The notes below the pieces were generated by a model. The model was not told the DNA's origin and did not search any database. It was given only the letters and a program-made list of their open reading frames with translations. From Trinickia caryophylli (GTDB taxonomy: Bacteria > Pseudomonadota > Gammaproteobacteria > Burkholderiales > Burkholderiaceae), in the NCBI RefSeq assembly GCF_034424545.1, contig NZ_CP139970.1, positions 3,348,001 through 3,412,000 of the forward strand: a DNA stretch of 64,000 bases. The letters run 5' to 3'. Positions 49,837-59,611 of this stretch are shown piece by piece. Position 1 is the first letter of the stretch, and each line of letters begins with the position of its first letter. A program made the position numbers and the translations under genes.

Positions 49837-51603
49837 ATGATGAATATGCCCAGCGCGGAATTCTCCACGTCGGATACCACTCCCTCTCATGATGCCGCCT
49901 CGATCGGCGCCACCGTGCTCATGCGCGCGCTGGCCGACGAAGGCGTCGAAGTGCTCTGGGGCTACCCCGGCGGCGCGGTGCTCTACATTTACGACGAGCT
50001 TTACAAGCAGGACAAGGTTCAGCACGTCCTCGTGCGCCACGAGCAGGCTGCCGTGCACGCGGCCGACGGCTACGCGCGCGCGACGGGCAAGGTCGGCGTG
50101 TGCCTCGTGACCTCCGGTCCCGGCGTCACCAACGCGGTGACGGGCATCGCCACGGCCTACATGGATTCGATCCCGCTCGTCATCATCAGCGGCCAGGTGC
50201 CCACGGCCGCGATCGGCCAGGACGCCTTCCAGGAGTGCGACACGGTCGGCATCACGCGGCCCTGCGTGAAGCATAACTTCCTCGTGAAGGACGTGCGCGA
50301 TCTCGCCGCCACGGTCAAGAAGGCGTTCTATATCGCGCGCACGGGCCGCCCGGGCCCGGTGCTCATCGATATCCCGAAGGACATCTCGAAGACGCCGTGC
50401 GACTACGAGCCGGTCAAGAGCGTTTCGCTGCGCTCGTACAACCCGGTCACGAAGGGCCATTCGGGCCAGATCCGCAAGGCTGTCTCGCTGCTCCTTTCCG
50501 CGAAGCGCCCCTACATCTACACGGGTGGCGGCATCGTGTTGGCCGACGCCTCGCGCGAACTGAACCAGCTCGCCGATCTGCTCGGCTACCCGGTCACGAG
50601 CACGCTGATGGGGCTGGGCGGCTACCGTGCGAGCGACAGGAAGTTCCTCGGCATGCTCGGCATGCATGGCACGTACGAAGCCAACATGGCGATGCAGAAC
50701 TGCGACGTACTGATCGCGATCGGCGCGCGCTTCGACGATCGCGTGATCGGCAGTCCGCAGCATTTCTCGTCGCGCCCGCGCAAGATCGTTCATATCGACA
50801 TCGATCCGTCGTCGATCAGCAAGCGCGTGAAGGTCGACATTCCGATCGTCGGCGACGTGAAAGAAGTGCTCAAGGAGATCATCGAGCAGTTGCAGCACGC
50901 CGAGCACGGCCCCGACACCCAGGCACTCGCCGAGTGGTGGAAGGAGATCGAGGGCTGGCGCGCGAAGCATTGCCTCAAGTACGACCGCGAGAGCACCGTC
51001 ATCAAGCCGCAATACGTCGTCGAAAAGCTCTGGGAGCTCACGGACGGCAATGCGTTCGTGTGCTCCGACGTCGGCCAGCATCAGATGTGGGCGGCGCAGT
51101 TCTACCGCTTCGACAAGCCGCGCCGCTGGATCAACTCGGGCGGCCTCGGCACGATGGGCTTCGGCCTGCCGGCCGCGATGGGCGTGAAAATGGCGCATCC
51201 TGATTCGGAAGTCGTCTGCATTACGGGCGAAGGCTCGATCCAGATGTGCATCCAGGAGCTGTCCACCTGCAAGCAGTACGACACGCCCGTCAAGATCATC
51301 TCGCTGAACAACCGCTATCTCGGCATGGTCCGCCAGTGGCAGCAGATCGAATACAGCAAGCGCTATTCGCATTCCTACATGGATGCGCTGCCCGACTTCG
51401 TGAAGCTTGCCGAGGCCTACGGCCACGTCGGCATGCGCATCGAGAAAACCGCGGATGTCGAGCCCGCATTGAAAGAGGCGCTGCGGCTGAAGGACCGCAC
51501 CGTTTTCCTCGATTTCCAGACCGATCCGACCGAAAACGTCTGGCCCATGGTCCAAGCCGGCAAAGGCATCACCGAGATGCTGCTCGGCGCCGAGGATCTC
51601 TGA
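49837..51603 (+). CDS. ilvI: Acetolactate synthase, catalytic subunit
   Basis: 588 residues. Three domains: TPP-binding PYR (residues ~20-190; catalytic Glu in VRHEQAAVHAADGYARATG), central FAD/structural domain (~215-350) and TPP-binding PP domain with the GEGSIQMCIQELSTCKQY ... SLNNR magnesium motif. It condenses two pyruvates to acetolactate (or pyruvate with 2-oxobutyrate), the first common step of valine, leucine and isoleucine synthesis. AAAGGTGA precedes the ATG. ilvH and ilvC follow in order. Confidence 0.97.
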   Translation: MMNMPSAEFSTSDTTPSHDAASIGATVLMRALADEGVEVLWGYPGGAVLYIYDELYKQDKVQHVLVRHEQAAVHAADGYARATGKVGVCLVTSGPGVTNAVTGIATAYMDSIPLVIISGQVPTAAIGQDAFQECDTVGITRPCVKHNFLVKDVRDLAATVKKAFYIARTGRPGPVLIDIPKDISKTPCDYEPVKSVSLRSYNPVTKGHSGQIRKAVSLLLSAKRPYIYTGGGIVLADASRELNQLADLLGYPVTSTLMGLGGYRASDRKFLGMLGMHGTYEANMAMQNCDVLIAIGARFDDRVIGSPQHFSSRPRKIVHIDIDPSSISKRVKVDIPIVGDVKEVLKEIIEQLQHAEHGPDTQALAEWWKEIEGWRAKHCLKYDRESTVIKPQYVVEKLWELTDGNAFVCSDVGQHQMWAAQFYRFDKPRRWINSGGLGTMGFGLPAAMGVKMAHPDSEVVCITGEGSIQMCIQELSTCKQYDTPVKIISLNNRYLGMVRQWQQIEYSKRYSHSYMDALPDFVKLAEAYGHVGMRIEKTADVEPALKEALRLKDRTVFLDFQTDPTENVWPMVQAGKGITEMLLGAEDL

Positions 51604-51720
51604 CGCAAAGCGGCGCCGTTCGCCGCGCCCGCGCCGGCCGCCTTCACGAAAGGCGGATGCGGGCGGGCGGCGGGGGCGGATGCCGCGTGGATCGACATCT
51701 GGATAAACGGGAATACGACA

Positions 51721-52212
51721 ATGCGACATATCATCTCCGTTCTGCTGGAAAACGAACCGGGTGCGCTTTCGCGCGTGGTCGGTCTTTTTTCGGCGCGCGG
51801 CTACAACATTGAGACCTTGACGGTGGCGCCGACCGAGGACCGCTCGCTCTCGCGGATGACCATCGTTTCCATTGGCTCGGACGACGTGATCGAACAGATC
51901 ACGAAGCACTTGAACCGCCTGATCGAGGTGGTGAAGGTGGTCGACTTGACCGAAGGCGCCCACATCGAGCGCGAGCTGATGCTGATCAAGGTCCGAGCGG
52001 TGGGCAAGGAGCGCGAAGAGATGAAGCGGATGGCGGACATTTTCCGCGGCCGCATCATCGACGTGACCGAGAAGACCTATACGATCGAGTTGACGGGGGC
52101 GAGCGACAAGCTCGACGCCTTCATCGAGGCGCTCGATGCGACGGTGATTCTCGAGACGGTCCGCACGGGCAGCTCGGGCATCGGCCGCGGCGAGCGCATT
52201 TTGAAAGTCTGA
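51721..52212 (+). CDS. ilvH: Acetolactate synthase, regulatory subunit
   Basis: 163 residues. An N-terminal ACT domain (MRHIISVLLENEPGALSRVVGLFSARGYNIETLTVAPTED) binds valine for feedback inhibition; the C-terminal part (RELMLIKVRA ... GRIIDVTEKTYTIELTGASDKLDAFIEAL) is ALS_ss_C. It forms the holoenzyme with IlvI. A 117-bp gap separates the two genes, with no terminator visible. Confidence 0.97.
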   Translation: MRHIISVLLENEPGALSRVVGLFSARGYNIETLTVAPTEDRSLSRMTIVSIGSDDVIEQITKHLNRLIEVVKVVDLTEGAHIERELMLIKVRAVGKEREEMKRMADIFRGRIIDVTEKTYTIELTGASDKLDAFIEALDATVILETVRTGSSGIGRGERILKV

Positions 52213-52223
52213 TGCCGGTTTGA

Positions 52224-53312
<1,089 letters not shown>

Positions 53313-53445
53313 AAATCGAAGCGATACCGGGGGCGGTGCGCTTGTACGTGAGTGCCCGGCCCCTATCGTTCGGTCTATCCCCTTTCCTCTCACGTTTCGG
53401 CGATGCGCCGCGGCGTGAGGTGCGGAAAGCGGACTTGGCCGCCTG

Positions 53446-53480
53446 AAGCCGTCCCGCGCGCCGAGCGTCGGACGGCTTTT
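53446..53480 (+). terminator. Rho-independent terminator between ilvC and psd
   Basis: A perfect 9-bp stem (AAGCCGTCC / GGACGGCTT) closes a 15-base loop and runs into TTTT at 53477-53480. It is the only clear terminator after ilvC. Confidence 0.75.
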
Positions 53481-53488
53481 GCTATCCT
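53480..53488 (+). promoter_or_regulatory. Candidate extended -10 promoter for psd
   Basis: TGC-TATCCT forms a TGN-extended -10 30 bp before the psd ATG. It begins on the last T of the preceding terminator, so the terminator and the new promoter abut. Confidence 0.4.
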
Positions 53489-53517
53489 ACGGTTTTACAA
53501 AAAGACTGAAACGATCC

Positions 53518-54156
53518 ATGAATTACCCTCATCCGATCATTGCGCGCGAAGGCTGGCCGTTTATCGCGATCGCTGCCGTGCTCGCGCTCGTGGTCCACGC
53601 TTTCGCAGGGTTCGGCCTCGCCTGGCTTTTCTGGCTGCTGCTGATCTTCGTCGTGCAGTTCTTCCGCGATCCGCCGCGCCCCATCCCTACCGAGGCGAAC
53701 GCCGTGCTTTGTCCTGCCGACGGGCGCATCGTCGCCGTGGAGACGACGCACGATCCGTACGCAAACCGTGAGGCGCTGAAAATCAGCGTGTTCATGAACG
53801 TGTTCAATGTCCATTCGCAGCGCTCGCCGGTCGATGGCGCGGTGACGAAGGTCGAGTACTTCCCCGGCGCGTACCTGAACGCCGCCGTGGACAAGGCCTC
53901 GCTCGAGAACGAGCGCAATGCCGTGGTGATCCAGACCGGCAGCGGCCACACGGTCACGGCCGTGCAGATCGCGGGCCTCATCGCGCGGCGCATCCTTTGC
54001 TACGTCCGGGTGGGAGAGCCGCTCACGCGCGGCCAGCGTTACGGGTTCATCCGCTTCGGCTCGCGCGTCGACGTCTACCTGCCGCTCGGAAGCCGGGCCC
54101 GGGTCTCGATCGGCGAGAAGGTGCAGGCCTCGTCGACGATTCTCGCCGAGCTCTGA
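53518..54156 (+). CDS. psd: Phosphatidylserine decarboxylase (short, PSD-A type)
   Basis: 212 residues. Two N-terminal hydrophobic helices anchor it; [30 protein letters not shown] and [18 protein letters not shown] are conserved, the latter with the catalytic His residues. The proenzyme cleaves itself to make the pyruvoyl group; the site is probably in the C-terminal [12 protein letters not shown], where Ala-Ser-Ser-Thr stands in place of the more familiar Gly-Ser-Thr. It makes phosphatidylethanolamine and is followed 21 bp later by pssA, its substrate-making partner. Confidence 0.93.
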   Translation: MNYPHPIIAREGWPFIAIAAVLALVVHAFAGFGLAWLFWLLLIFVVQFFRDPPRPIPTEANAVLCPADGRIVAVETTHDPYANREALKISVFMNVFNVHSQRSPVDGAVTKVEYFPGAYLNAAVDKASLENERNAVVIQTGSGHTVTAVQIAGLIARRILCYVRVGEPLTRGQRYGFIRFGSRVDVYLPLGSRARVSIGEKVQASSTILAEL

Positions 54157-54177
54157 GCCCGGCGCGAGGAGGTTTCG

Positions 54178-55068
54178 ATGGCCGCATTCAAACCGCGTCG
54201 CCCGCGCACCGGCTCCTCGCCGTTGCCGCGAACGTTTCGCCGCAACAAGGCGCTCGGGGCCGAGGCCGCGAGCGCCTTGTCGCCGGCGCCCGCCGAGACG
54301 CGCCGTGCCGCGCGCCAGCAATTTCTGCGCAAGCGCGGCATCTACCTGCTGCCGAACGCGTTCACCACGGCCGCGCTCTTTTGTGGATTCTTCGCCGTGG
54401 TCCAGGCGATGAACGTCCGTTTCGAGATCGCCGCGATCGCGATTTTCGTCGCGATGGTGCTCGACGGCATGGACGGGCGCGTCGCCCGGATGACGCATAC
54501 TCAGAGCGCGTTCGGCGAGCAATTCGACAGTTTGTCCGACATGGTGTCGTTCGGCGTAGCGCCGGCGCTCGTCATGTACGAATGGATACTGAAGGACCTC
54601 GGCCGCTGGGGCTGGCTGGCCGCGTTCGTCTACTGTTCCGGTGCCGCATTGCGCCTCGCGCGGTTCAACACGAACATCGGCGTGGTCGACAAGCGTTTTT
54701 TCCAAGGATTGCCGAGTCCGGCCGCCGCCGCGCTGATCGCAGGCTTCGTCTGGCTCGCGACCGACAACCGCGTGCCGCTCAAGCTCGTCTGGTTGCCCTG
54801 GGTCGCGTTCGCGCTGACCGTCTATGCCGGCGTGACGATGGTCTCGAACGCGCCGTTTTATAGCGGCAAGGCGCTCGACGTGCGTCACCGCGTGCCGTTT
54901 GCGGCGATTCTGCTTGTCGTGGTGGCGTTCGTGCTCGTCTCGTCCGATCCGCCGTTGATGCTGTTCGGCCTTTTCGTGCTCTACGGCATGTCCGGCTACC
55001 TGTTTTGGGCTTATCTCGCACTGCGCCGGCGGGAAAACCCGGCACGGTCGGCCCAGCACGAGCATTGA
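54178..55068 (+). CDS. pssA: CDP-diacylglycerol-serine O-phosphatidyltransferase
   Basis: 296 residues. After a basic ~60-residue N-terminal extension (RPRTGSSPLPRTFRRNK), the CDP-alcohol phosphatidyltransferase motif is intact: DG-RVAR then eight residues, G, EQF, D, SLS, D (DGRVARMTHTQSAFGEQFDS...SD). About seven hydrophobic helices follow. It makes phosphatidylserine from CDP-diacylglycerol and serine at the inner membrane. AGGAGG precedes the ATG. Confidence 0.95.
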   Translation: MAAFKPRRPRTGSSPLPRTFRRNKALGAEAASALSPAPAETRRAARQQFLRKRGIYLLPNAFTTAALFCGFFAVVQAMNVRFEIAAIAIFVAMVLDGMDGRVARMTHTQSAFGEQFDSLSDMVSFGVAPALVMYEWILKDLGRWGWLAAFVYCSGAALRLARFNTNIGVVDKRFFQGLPSPAAAALIAGFVWLATDNRVPLKLVWLPWVAFALTVYAGVTMVSNAPFYSGKALDVRHRVPFAAILLVVVAFVLVSSDPPLMLFGLFVLYGMSGYLFWAYLALRRRENPARSAQHEH

Positions 55069-55105
55069 TCCATGGCCCGGCCGGCCGCAGCGCGGGCCGG
55101 GCTGA

Positions 55106-55134
55106 TTGCACGATTTCGCGAATGCCGCTATAGT
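55106..55134 (+). promoter_or_regulatory. Candidate leuA promoter
   Basis: TTGCAC (55106-55111) and TATAGT (55129-55134, five of six consensus bases) are 17 bp apart, the ideal sigma-70 spacing. Transcription would start near 55140-55142, on the ATG of the short frame at 55142. Confidence 0.65.
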
Positions 55135-55141
55135 CGGCGAC

Positions 55142-55231
55142 ATGCTGAATTTCGCATTTCCCCCCCTATTCCTGCCCGCCTGTGCGCCGCTAAGCGGCCT
55201 AGCACTAGCGTCGGCGCGCCTTGCGCGCTGA
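55142..55231 (+). CDS. Putative leucine leader peptide of leuA (29 residues)
   Basis: A short frame with 7 leucines in 29 codons: it begins MLNFAFPPLFLPACAPLSGL and ends ALASARLAR. Four of the seven Leu codons are CTA, a codon that is scarce in the neighbouring long genes by eye. The predicted transcription start falls on its ATG and there is no Shine-Dalgarno sequence, so it would be translated as a leaderless message. Slow reading of CUA under leucine shortage could steer RNA folding ahead of leuA, as in enterobacterial leuL attenuation. The frame ends 105 bp before leuA. Not proved; it may be chance. Confidence 0.6.
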   Translation: MLNFAFPPLFLPACAPLSGLALASARLAR

Positions 55232-55286
55232 TCGTCCTCGCCTCCGTCTGCCTCGTTCGCTCTTCGGCGTCGCCAGCGGTGGCGAC
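55214..55286 (+). promoter_or_regulatory. Possible leuA attenuator structures
   Basis: Two hairpins follow or overlap the end of the leader frame: GCGCGC/GCGCGC (55214-55219 with 55223-55228), which spans the last leader codons, and GTCGCCA/TGGCGAC (55269-55275 with 55280-55286), extended by GGC/GCC. CCTTTTC follows the second at ~10 bases, so its U tract is poor. A competing antiterminator pairing was not clear by eye. Confidence 0.4.
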
Positions 55287-55336
55287 AACGCCCGAATTCC
55301 CTTTTCAGACCGTGAACCGTCCCCTGGAGACCTGAG

Positions 55337-56881
55337 ATGGCAGACAAGTTGATAATTTTCGACACGACGTTGCGCGACGGCGAGCAGTCGCCCGGCGCGT
55401 CGATGACGAAAGAGGAAAAGATCCGCATCGCAAGGCAACTCGAGCGGATGCGCGTCGACGTCATCGAGGCGGGGTTCGCGGCCAGCTCGAACGGCGACTT
55501 CGATGCGATCAACGCCATCGCGTCGATCGTCAAGGACAGCACGGTCTGCTCGCTCGCTCGGGCAAACGATCGAGACATCCAGCGCGCGGCCGATGCGCTG
55601 GCCCCGGCCGAGCGCTTCCGCATTCACACCTTCATCGCCACTTCGCCGCTGCACATGGAGAAGAAGTTGCGCATGACGCCGGATCAGGTCTTCGAGCAGG
55701 CGCGCCTCGCCGTGCGCTTCGCGCGCAAGTTCACTGACGACGTCGAGTTCTCCCCCGAGGACGGCAGCCGCTCGGACATGGATTTCCTGTGCCGGGTACT
55801 CGAAGCGGTGATCGACGAGGGCGCACGGACGATCAACATCGCCGATACGGTGGGCTACGGTGTACCCGAGCTCTACGGCAGCCTCGTCAAGACGCTGCGC
55901 GAGCGCATTCCGAATTCGGACAAGGCGATCTTTTCGGTGCACTGCCATAACGACCTCGGCATGGCGGTGGCGAATTCGCTCGCGGGCGTGAAGATCGGCG
56001 GCGCGCGCCAGGTCGAATGCACCATCAACGGGCTCGGCGAGCGCGCGGGCAATACGGCCCTCGAGGAAATCGTGATGGCCGTGAAGACGCGCAAGGACTA
56101 CTTCGGGCTCGAGGTTGGCCTCGATACGACGCAAATCGTGCCCGCATCGAAGCTCGTCTCGCAGATCACGGGCTTCGTGGTGCAGCCGAACAAGGCGGTG
56201 GTGGGCGCAAACGCGTTCGCGCACGCGTCGGGCATTCACCAGGACGGCGTTCTGAAAGCGCGCGATACCTACGAGATCATGCGTGCGGAAGACGTGGGCT
56301 GGTCGGCCAACAAGATCGTGCTCGGCAAGCTCTCGGGCCGCAACGCGTTCAAGCAGCGTCTGCAGGAACTCAACGTGACGCTCGAAAGCGAGAGCGAACT
56401 CAATACGGCCTTTGCGCGCTTCAAGGAACTGGCCGATCGCAAGTCCGAGATCTTCGACGAAGACATCATCGCGATCGTCAGCGAAGAGTCGGCGGCTGCA
56501 GCGGAGCGCGAGCGTTACAAGTTCGTGTCGCTCGCGCAGCACTCGGAGACGGGCGAGCGCCCGCATGCACGCGTCGTTTTCTCGGTGGACGGCAAGGAGA
56601 CGGTTGGCGAGGCGCGCGGCAACGGCCCCGTGGATGCAACGCTCAATGCGATCGAGGGCGAAGTCGGCAGCGGCTCCGAGCTGCTGCTCTATTCGGTCAA
56701 CGCGATCACGACCGGCACGCAGGCTCAGGGCGAGGTGACCGTGCGGCTTTCGAAGAACGGGCGCATCGTGAATGGCGTCGGCACGGATCCCGATATCGTC
56801 GCCGCTTCGGCGAAGGCTTACATTTCCGCGCTCAACAAGCTCTATACCAACGTCGAGAAGGTCAATCCCCAGGCCATCTGA
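55337..56881 (+). CDS. leuA: 2-Isopropylmalate synthase
   Basis: 514 residues. The catalytic TIM barrel begins [23 protein letters not shown] and has [31 protein letters not shown] metal ligands (HCHNDLG) and [16 protein letters not shown]; the C-terminal LeuA dimer domain (~390-510) binds leucine for feedback inhibition. It joins acetyl-CoA and 2-oxoisovalerate in the first step of leucine synthesis. GGAGACCTGAG precedes the ATG. A leader peptide candidate and hairpins lie upstream; a strong terminator lies downstream. Confidence 0.97.
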   Translation: MADKLIIFDTTLRDGEQSPGASMTKEEKIRIARQLERMRVDVIEAGFAASSNGDFDAINAIASIVKDSTVCSLARANDRDIQRAADALAPAERFRIHTFIATSPLHMEKKLRMTPDQVFEQARLAVRFARKFTDDVEFSPEDGSRSDMDFLCRVLEAVIDEGARTINIADTVGYGVPELYGSLVKTLRERIPNSDKAIFSVHCHNDLGMAVANSLAGVKIGGARQVECTINGLGERAGNTALEEIVMAVKTRKDYFGLEVGLDTTQIVPASKLVSQITGFVVQPNKAVVGANAFAHASGIHQDGVLKARDTYEIMRAEDVGWSANKIVLGKLSGRNAFKQRLQELNVTLESESELNTAFARFKELADRKSEIFDEDIIAIVSEESAAAAERERYKFVSLAQHSETGERPHARVVFSVDGKETVGEARGNGPVDATLNAIEGEVGSGSELLLYSVNAITTGTQAQGEVTVRLSKNGRIVNGVGTDPDIVAASAKAYISALNKLYTNVEKVNPQAI

Positions 56882-56929
56882 TCCAGGTCCGGCCGCCCGT
56901 TGCGGCGCCGCGGCCGCATGCGAATATCT

Positions 56930-56964
56930 GCCCTCGCGCCGGCTTTGCCGGGCGAGGGCTTTTT
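56930..56964 (+). terminator. Rho-independent terminator after leuA
   Basis: GCCCTCGC (56930-56937) pairs with GCGAGGGC (56952-56959), with an inner CCGGC-TTT-GCCGG stem, followed by TTTTT. A strong intrinsic terminator, 49 bp past the stop. Confidence 0.9.
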
Positions 56965-57021
56965 CATGGCCTTCCGCGCCCGCGGCGAGCCGCTCAGGTA
57001 CGCCCGCGCTGAGAACCCGAA

Positions 57022-57531
57022 TCAGAACCCGAAGTGGCGGCGGTCGGGGTCGTGCAGTGGATCGGGCGTTTTCTGCGTGAGGCGCAGGATGCCCTGATCG
57101 TCGAAATAGAAGTTGTAGAGCATGTACCAGACGCCGTCCTCGAGGTAACGGTAGCTCCATACCTCGCGCTTCATGAGGGGGAAGTACGACGTCTCGACGG
57201 GACGGCCGAAGTTCACGAGGACATCGCGCTTCGTCCACTGGCCGATCTGCGCCTTGTAGAACTCGTTCGGTTGCAGCACCTGCCGCAGCTTGAGAACCTT
57301 GCCCGAAGCGTCGACGTCAGCCGCGACGGTCACTTCGCCGAACGGCTGAGTGGGCCACATGAGCCGCTTGCCGCCGTCGGGCAGATCGTAGACCTCGCGT
57401 GGCGGGCCGAAGCGCGCGACAACGGCGGACGCGTCCTCGCCGGGCTGGAATCGCTCCCACGGTTGAACGCAGCCGGCAAGCAGCAGGGCTGTGCAGGCGA
57501 ACAGGGCAGAAAGGCGCTTTCCGATCGACAT
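57022..57531 (-). CDS. Outer-membrane lipoprotein, BamE/SmpA-like fold
   Basis: 169 residues. Lipoprotein signal peptide MSIGKRLSALFACTALLLAGC, lipidated Cys at residue 21. The mature protein (FQPGEDASAVVARFGPPREVYDLPDGGKRLMWPTQPFGEVT; WTKRDVLVNFGRPVETSYFPLMKREVWSYRY) has two copies of a G-x-P-turn unit like SmpA/OmlA (BamE) domains. Probably periplasm-facing and outer-membrane anchored. Not recognised as bamE itself, which is shorter. The gene converges on leuA. Confidence 0.82.
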   Translation of the reverse strand: MSIGKRLSALFACTALLLAGCVQPWERFQPGEDASAVVARFGPPREVYDLPDGGKRLMWPTQPFGEVTVAADVDASGKVLKLRQVLQPNEFYKAQIGQWTKRDVLVNFGRPVETSYFPLMKREVWSYRYLEDGVWYMLYNFYFDDQGILRLTQKTPDPLHDPDRRHFGF

Positions 57532-57750
57532 GGTTATTCTCCGTTGCGCGTGCGTGCGTGCGTGCGCGGCGGCTGCTCCATACGGCCGCCCGCGGCGTGT
57601 AGCGGGGTTTTATCACGGCTTCGGGTTTGTTGGACAGCAGCCAGGCAAAACGGTGCGGCCGATGGCCGCTGCTCGCTTGCGGTGCGGGCTTGCCGAGCCG
57701 CAGCCGCCCAGCCTATGATCCGCGCTTCGATCGAATAGGAGGAAAAGCCG

Positions 57751-59079
57751 ATGGGCAGATGGATTAGCCGCGTCGCCGCGGTCGCCGTCCTGGGCGCGTG
57801 GGCCATCGCGGCCGCCGCTGCGGGCGGGGAGGGCGGCGCCGGAACGGGAGCGGCGGAGCCGGTGAGGCTGGCGCTCGTCGAGGGCATGTCGGGGCCGTTC
57901 GCCGATGCGGGCGCGGCCGTCGAGCGCAATCTGCGTTTCGGCGTCGAGCGCGTGAATGCGCGCGGCGGCGTCACGCTCGCCGACGGGCGGCATCCGCTCG
58001 AACTCGTCGTGATGGACAGCCGCGGCGGCGTGGAGGAGGCGCTCGTGCAGCAGCGGGCCGCGGCTGACCGCCGCATCCCGTTCATCCTGCAGGGCAATGG
58101 CTCGGCGGTCGCGGCCGCGCTCGTCGCGGCCATCGACAAGCACAACGCCCGCGAGCCCGGCAATCGCGAGCTTTTTCTCAATTATTCGGCCGACGACCCG
58201 GCGCTCACAGGTGCCGGCTGCAGCTTCTGGCATTTCCGCTTCGACGCCCACGCGGGCATGCGCATGAACGCGCTGGCCGACGTGATCGCTGGCGAGCGGG
58301 CCGTGAAGAAGGTCTATCTGCTGAATCAGGATTACAGCTTCGGGCACGACGTGAGTGCGCTTGCCCGTGAGTCGCTGGCCGCGCGCCGGCCTGACATTGC
58401 CGTGGTGGGCGACGAATTTCATCCGATCGGTCGCGTGAAGGATTTCACCCCTTATCTCGCGAAAATCCGCGCGAGCGGGGCCGACGCCGTCGTGACCGGC
58501 AACTGGGGCAACGATCTGACTCTGCTCGTGAAAGCGGCGCGCGAGCAGGGTTACGTCGGGAAGTTCTACACGTTCTACGGCAACAGCCTCGGGGCGCCGG
58601 CCGCGCTCGGCGACGCTGGCGTCAAGCGCGTGGTGGCGGTGGCCGACTGGCATCCGAACGCCGGTGCGTCGGCGCTTTTCGCCGATCGGGCCTCGGGCGC
58701 GAAACCGGCGCTCTCGGATGCCTACTACGCGGCGTTCCGCGCGCGTTTTCCGGCTGCCCGCGACGATTACCCCGTGCTGCGCATGGAAATCATGATCGAG
58801 ATGCTGGCCGACGCGATTTCACGCGCACGCACGACCGACGCCGCGGCGGTGGCCAGGGCGCTCGAGGGTATGAAGTACGACAACGGGTTTCAGCGCGCGA
58901 CGATGGAGGCGGCCGATCACCAATTGATCCAGCCCCTTTATGTGATGGAGATGGACAAGGCGGGGACCACGGGCGTGCGGTTCGACAACGAGGGGTCGGG
59001 GTATGGCTTCCGAACCGTGCTTGCACTATCGCCGGAGAAAACCCGCCTGCCGAGCGTGTGCCGAATGAAACGGCCGTGA
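57751..59079 (+). CDS. Branched-chain amino acid-type ABC transporter substrate-binding protein
   Basis: 442 residues. A Sec signal peptide (RWISRVAAVAVLGAWAIAAA) leads to a LivJ/LivK-type periplasmic binding fold: PVRLALVEGMSGPFADAGAAVERNLRFGVERVNARGG and VYLLNQDYSFGHDVSALARESLAARRPDIAVVGDEFHPIGRVKDFTPYLAKIRASGADAVVTGNWGND. Members bind amino acids, amides or aromatic acids. No permease or ATPase genes are adjacent, so it is an orphan receptor in this window. AGGAGGAAAAGCCG precedes the ATG. Ligand unknown. Confidence 0.88.
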   Translation: MGRWISRVAAVAVLGAWAIAAAAAGGEGGAGTGAAEPVRLALVEGMSGPFADAGAAVERNLRFGVERVNARGGVTLADGRHPLELVVMDSRGGVEEALVQQRAAADRRIPFILQGNGSAVAAALVAAIDKHNAREPGNRELFLNYSADDPALTGAGCSFWHFRFDAHAGMRMNALADVIAGERAVKKVYLLNQDYSFGHDVSALARESLAARRPDIAVVGDEFHPIGRVKDFTPYLAKIRASGADAVVTGNWGNDLTLLVKAAREQGYVGKFYTFYGNSLGAPAALGDAGVKRVVAVADWHPNAGASALFADRASGAKPALSDAYYAAFRARFPAARDDYPVLRMEIMIEMLADAISRARTTDAAAVARALEGMKYDNGFQRATMEAADHQLIQPLYVMEMDKAGTTGVRFDNEGSGYGFRTVLALSPEKTRLPSVCRMKRP

Positions 59080-59203
59080 TCGAGGCAGCCCGCATGGGAC
59101 GCGCGCGAGCGACCTCCCGGCGCCCGGATGCCCGAGCTGGCGCCCGGGCATGGCAGCCGGGGCCGGGCCGACAGGCGGCTGCCTTTGCCGGTGGCGGACG
59201 TGA

Positions 59204-59209
59204 TACAAT
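59204..59209 (+). promoter_or_regulatory. Candidate -10 for rpsO
   Basis: TACAAT 70 bp before the rpsO ATG. The upstream TTTGCC is too close (14 bp) to be a normal -35. Confidence 0.4.
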
Positions 59210-59278
59210 GCGCGCTTCGTCGTAACCCACGGCACGGCCTTTCTTCCGTGACCGCCTGTTTGCTTTAAAGGAAATCAA

Positions 59279-59548
59279 ATGTCTGTTGCTGATATCAAGA
59301 AGTCCGAAATCGTCGAGAAGTTTGCTCGCGCCGCGAACGATACGGGTTCGCCCGAAGTGCAGGTCGCGCTGCTGACCTCGCGCATCAACGAACTGACCCT
59401 CCACTTCAAGTCGCACACGAAGGATCACCACAGCCGCCGCGGCCTGCTGCGCATGGTGAGCCGCCGTCGCAAGCTGCTCGACTATTTGAAGGGCAAGGAT
59501 GCCGACCGCTACCGCTCGCTGATCGAGAAGCTGGGTCTGCGCAAGTAA
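59279..59548 (+). CDS. rpsO: 30S ribosomal protein S15
   Basis: 89 residues, standard length. Reads [39 protein letters not shown] then [30 protein letters not shown] and [12 protein letters not shown]. It binds the 16S rRNA central domain early in 30S assembly; in Escherichia coli it also represses its own message by a leader pseudoknot. TAAAGGAAATCAA is a strong ribosome site. Followed by a terminator and pnp, the classical rpsO-pnp order. Confidence 0.99.
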   Translation: MSVADIKKSEIVEKFARAANDTGSPEVQVALLTSRINELTLHFKSHTKDHHSRRGLLRMVSRRRKLLDYLKGKDADRYRSLIEKLGLRK

Positions 59549-59572
59549 TTGGTCATCGTCGTTTCATGCAAG

Positions 59573-59611
59573 ATGCCTGTGTCAGTCTGCTGATGCAGGC
59601 ATTTTGTTTTT
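59573..59611 (+). terminator. Rho-independent terminator after rpsO
   Basis: ATGCCTG (59573-59579) pairs with CAGGCAT (59596-59602), with an inner TCAG/CTGA pairing, followed by TTTGTTTTT. It should end most rpsO messages, with readthrough into pnp possible. Confidence 0.85.

Noticed and set aside
55072..55335. 87-codon plus frame starting just after pssA
   Set aside because: It begins before the predicted leuA promoter, lacks a ribosome site and reads as basic low-order protein; the 29-codon Leu-rich frame in another phase fits the promoter better.
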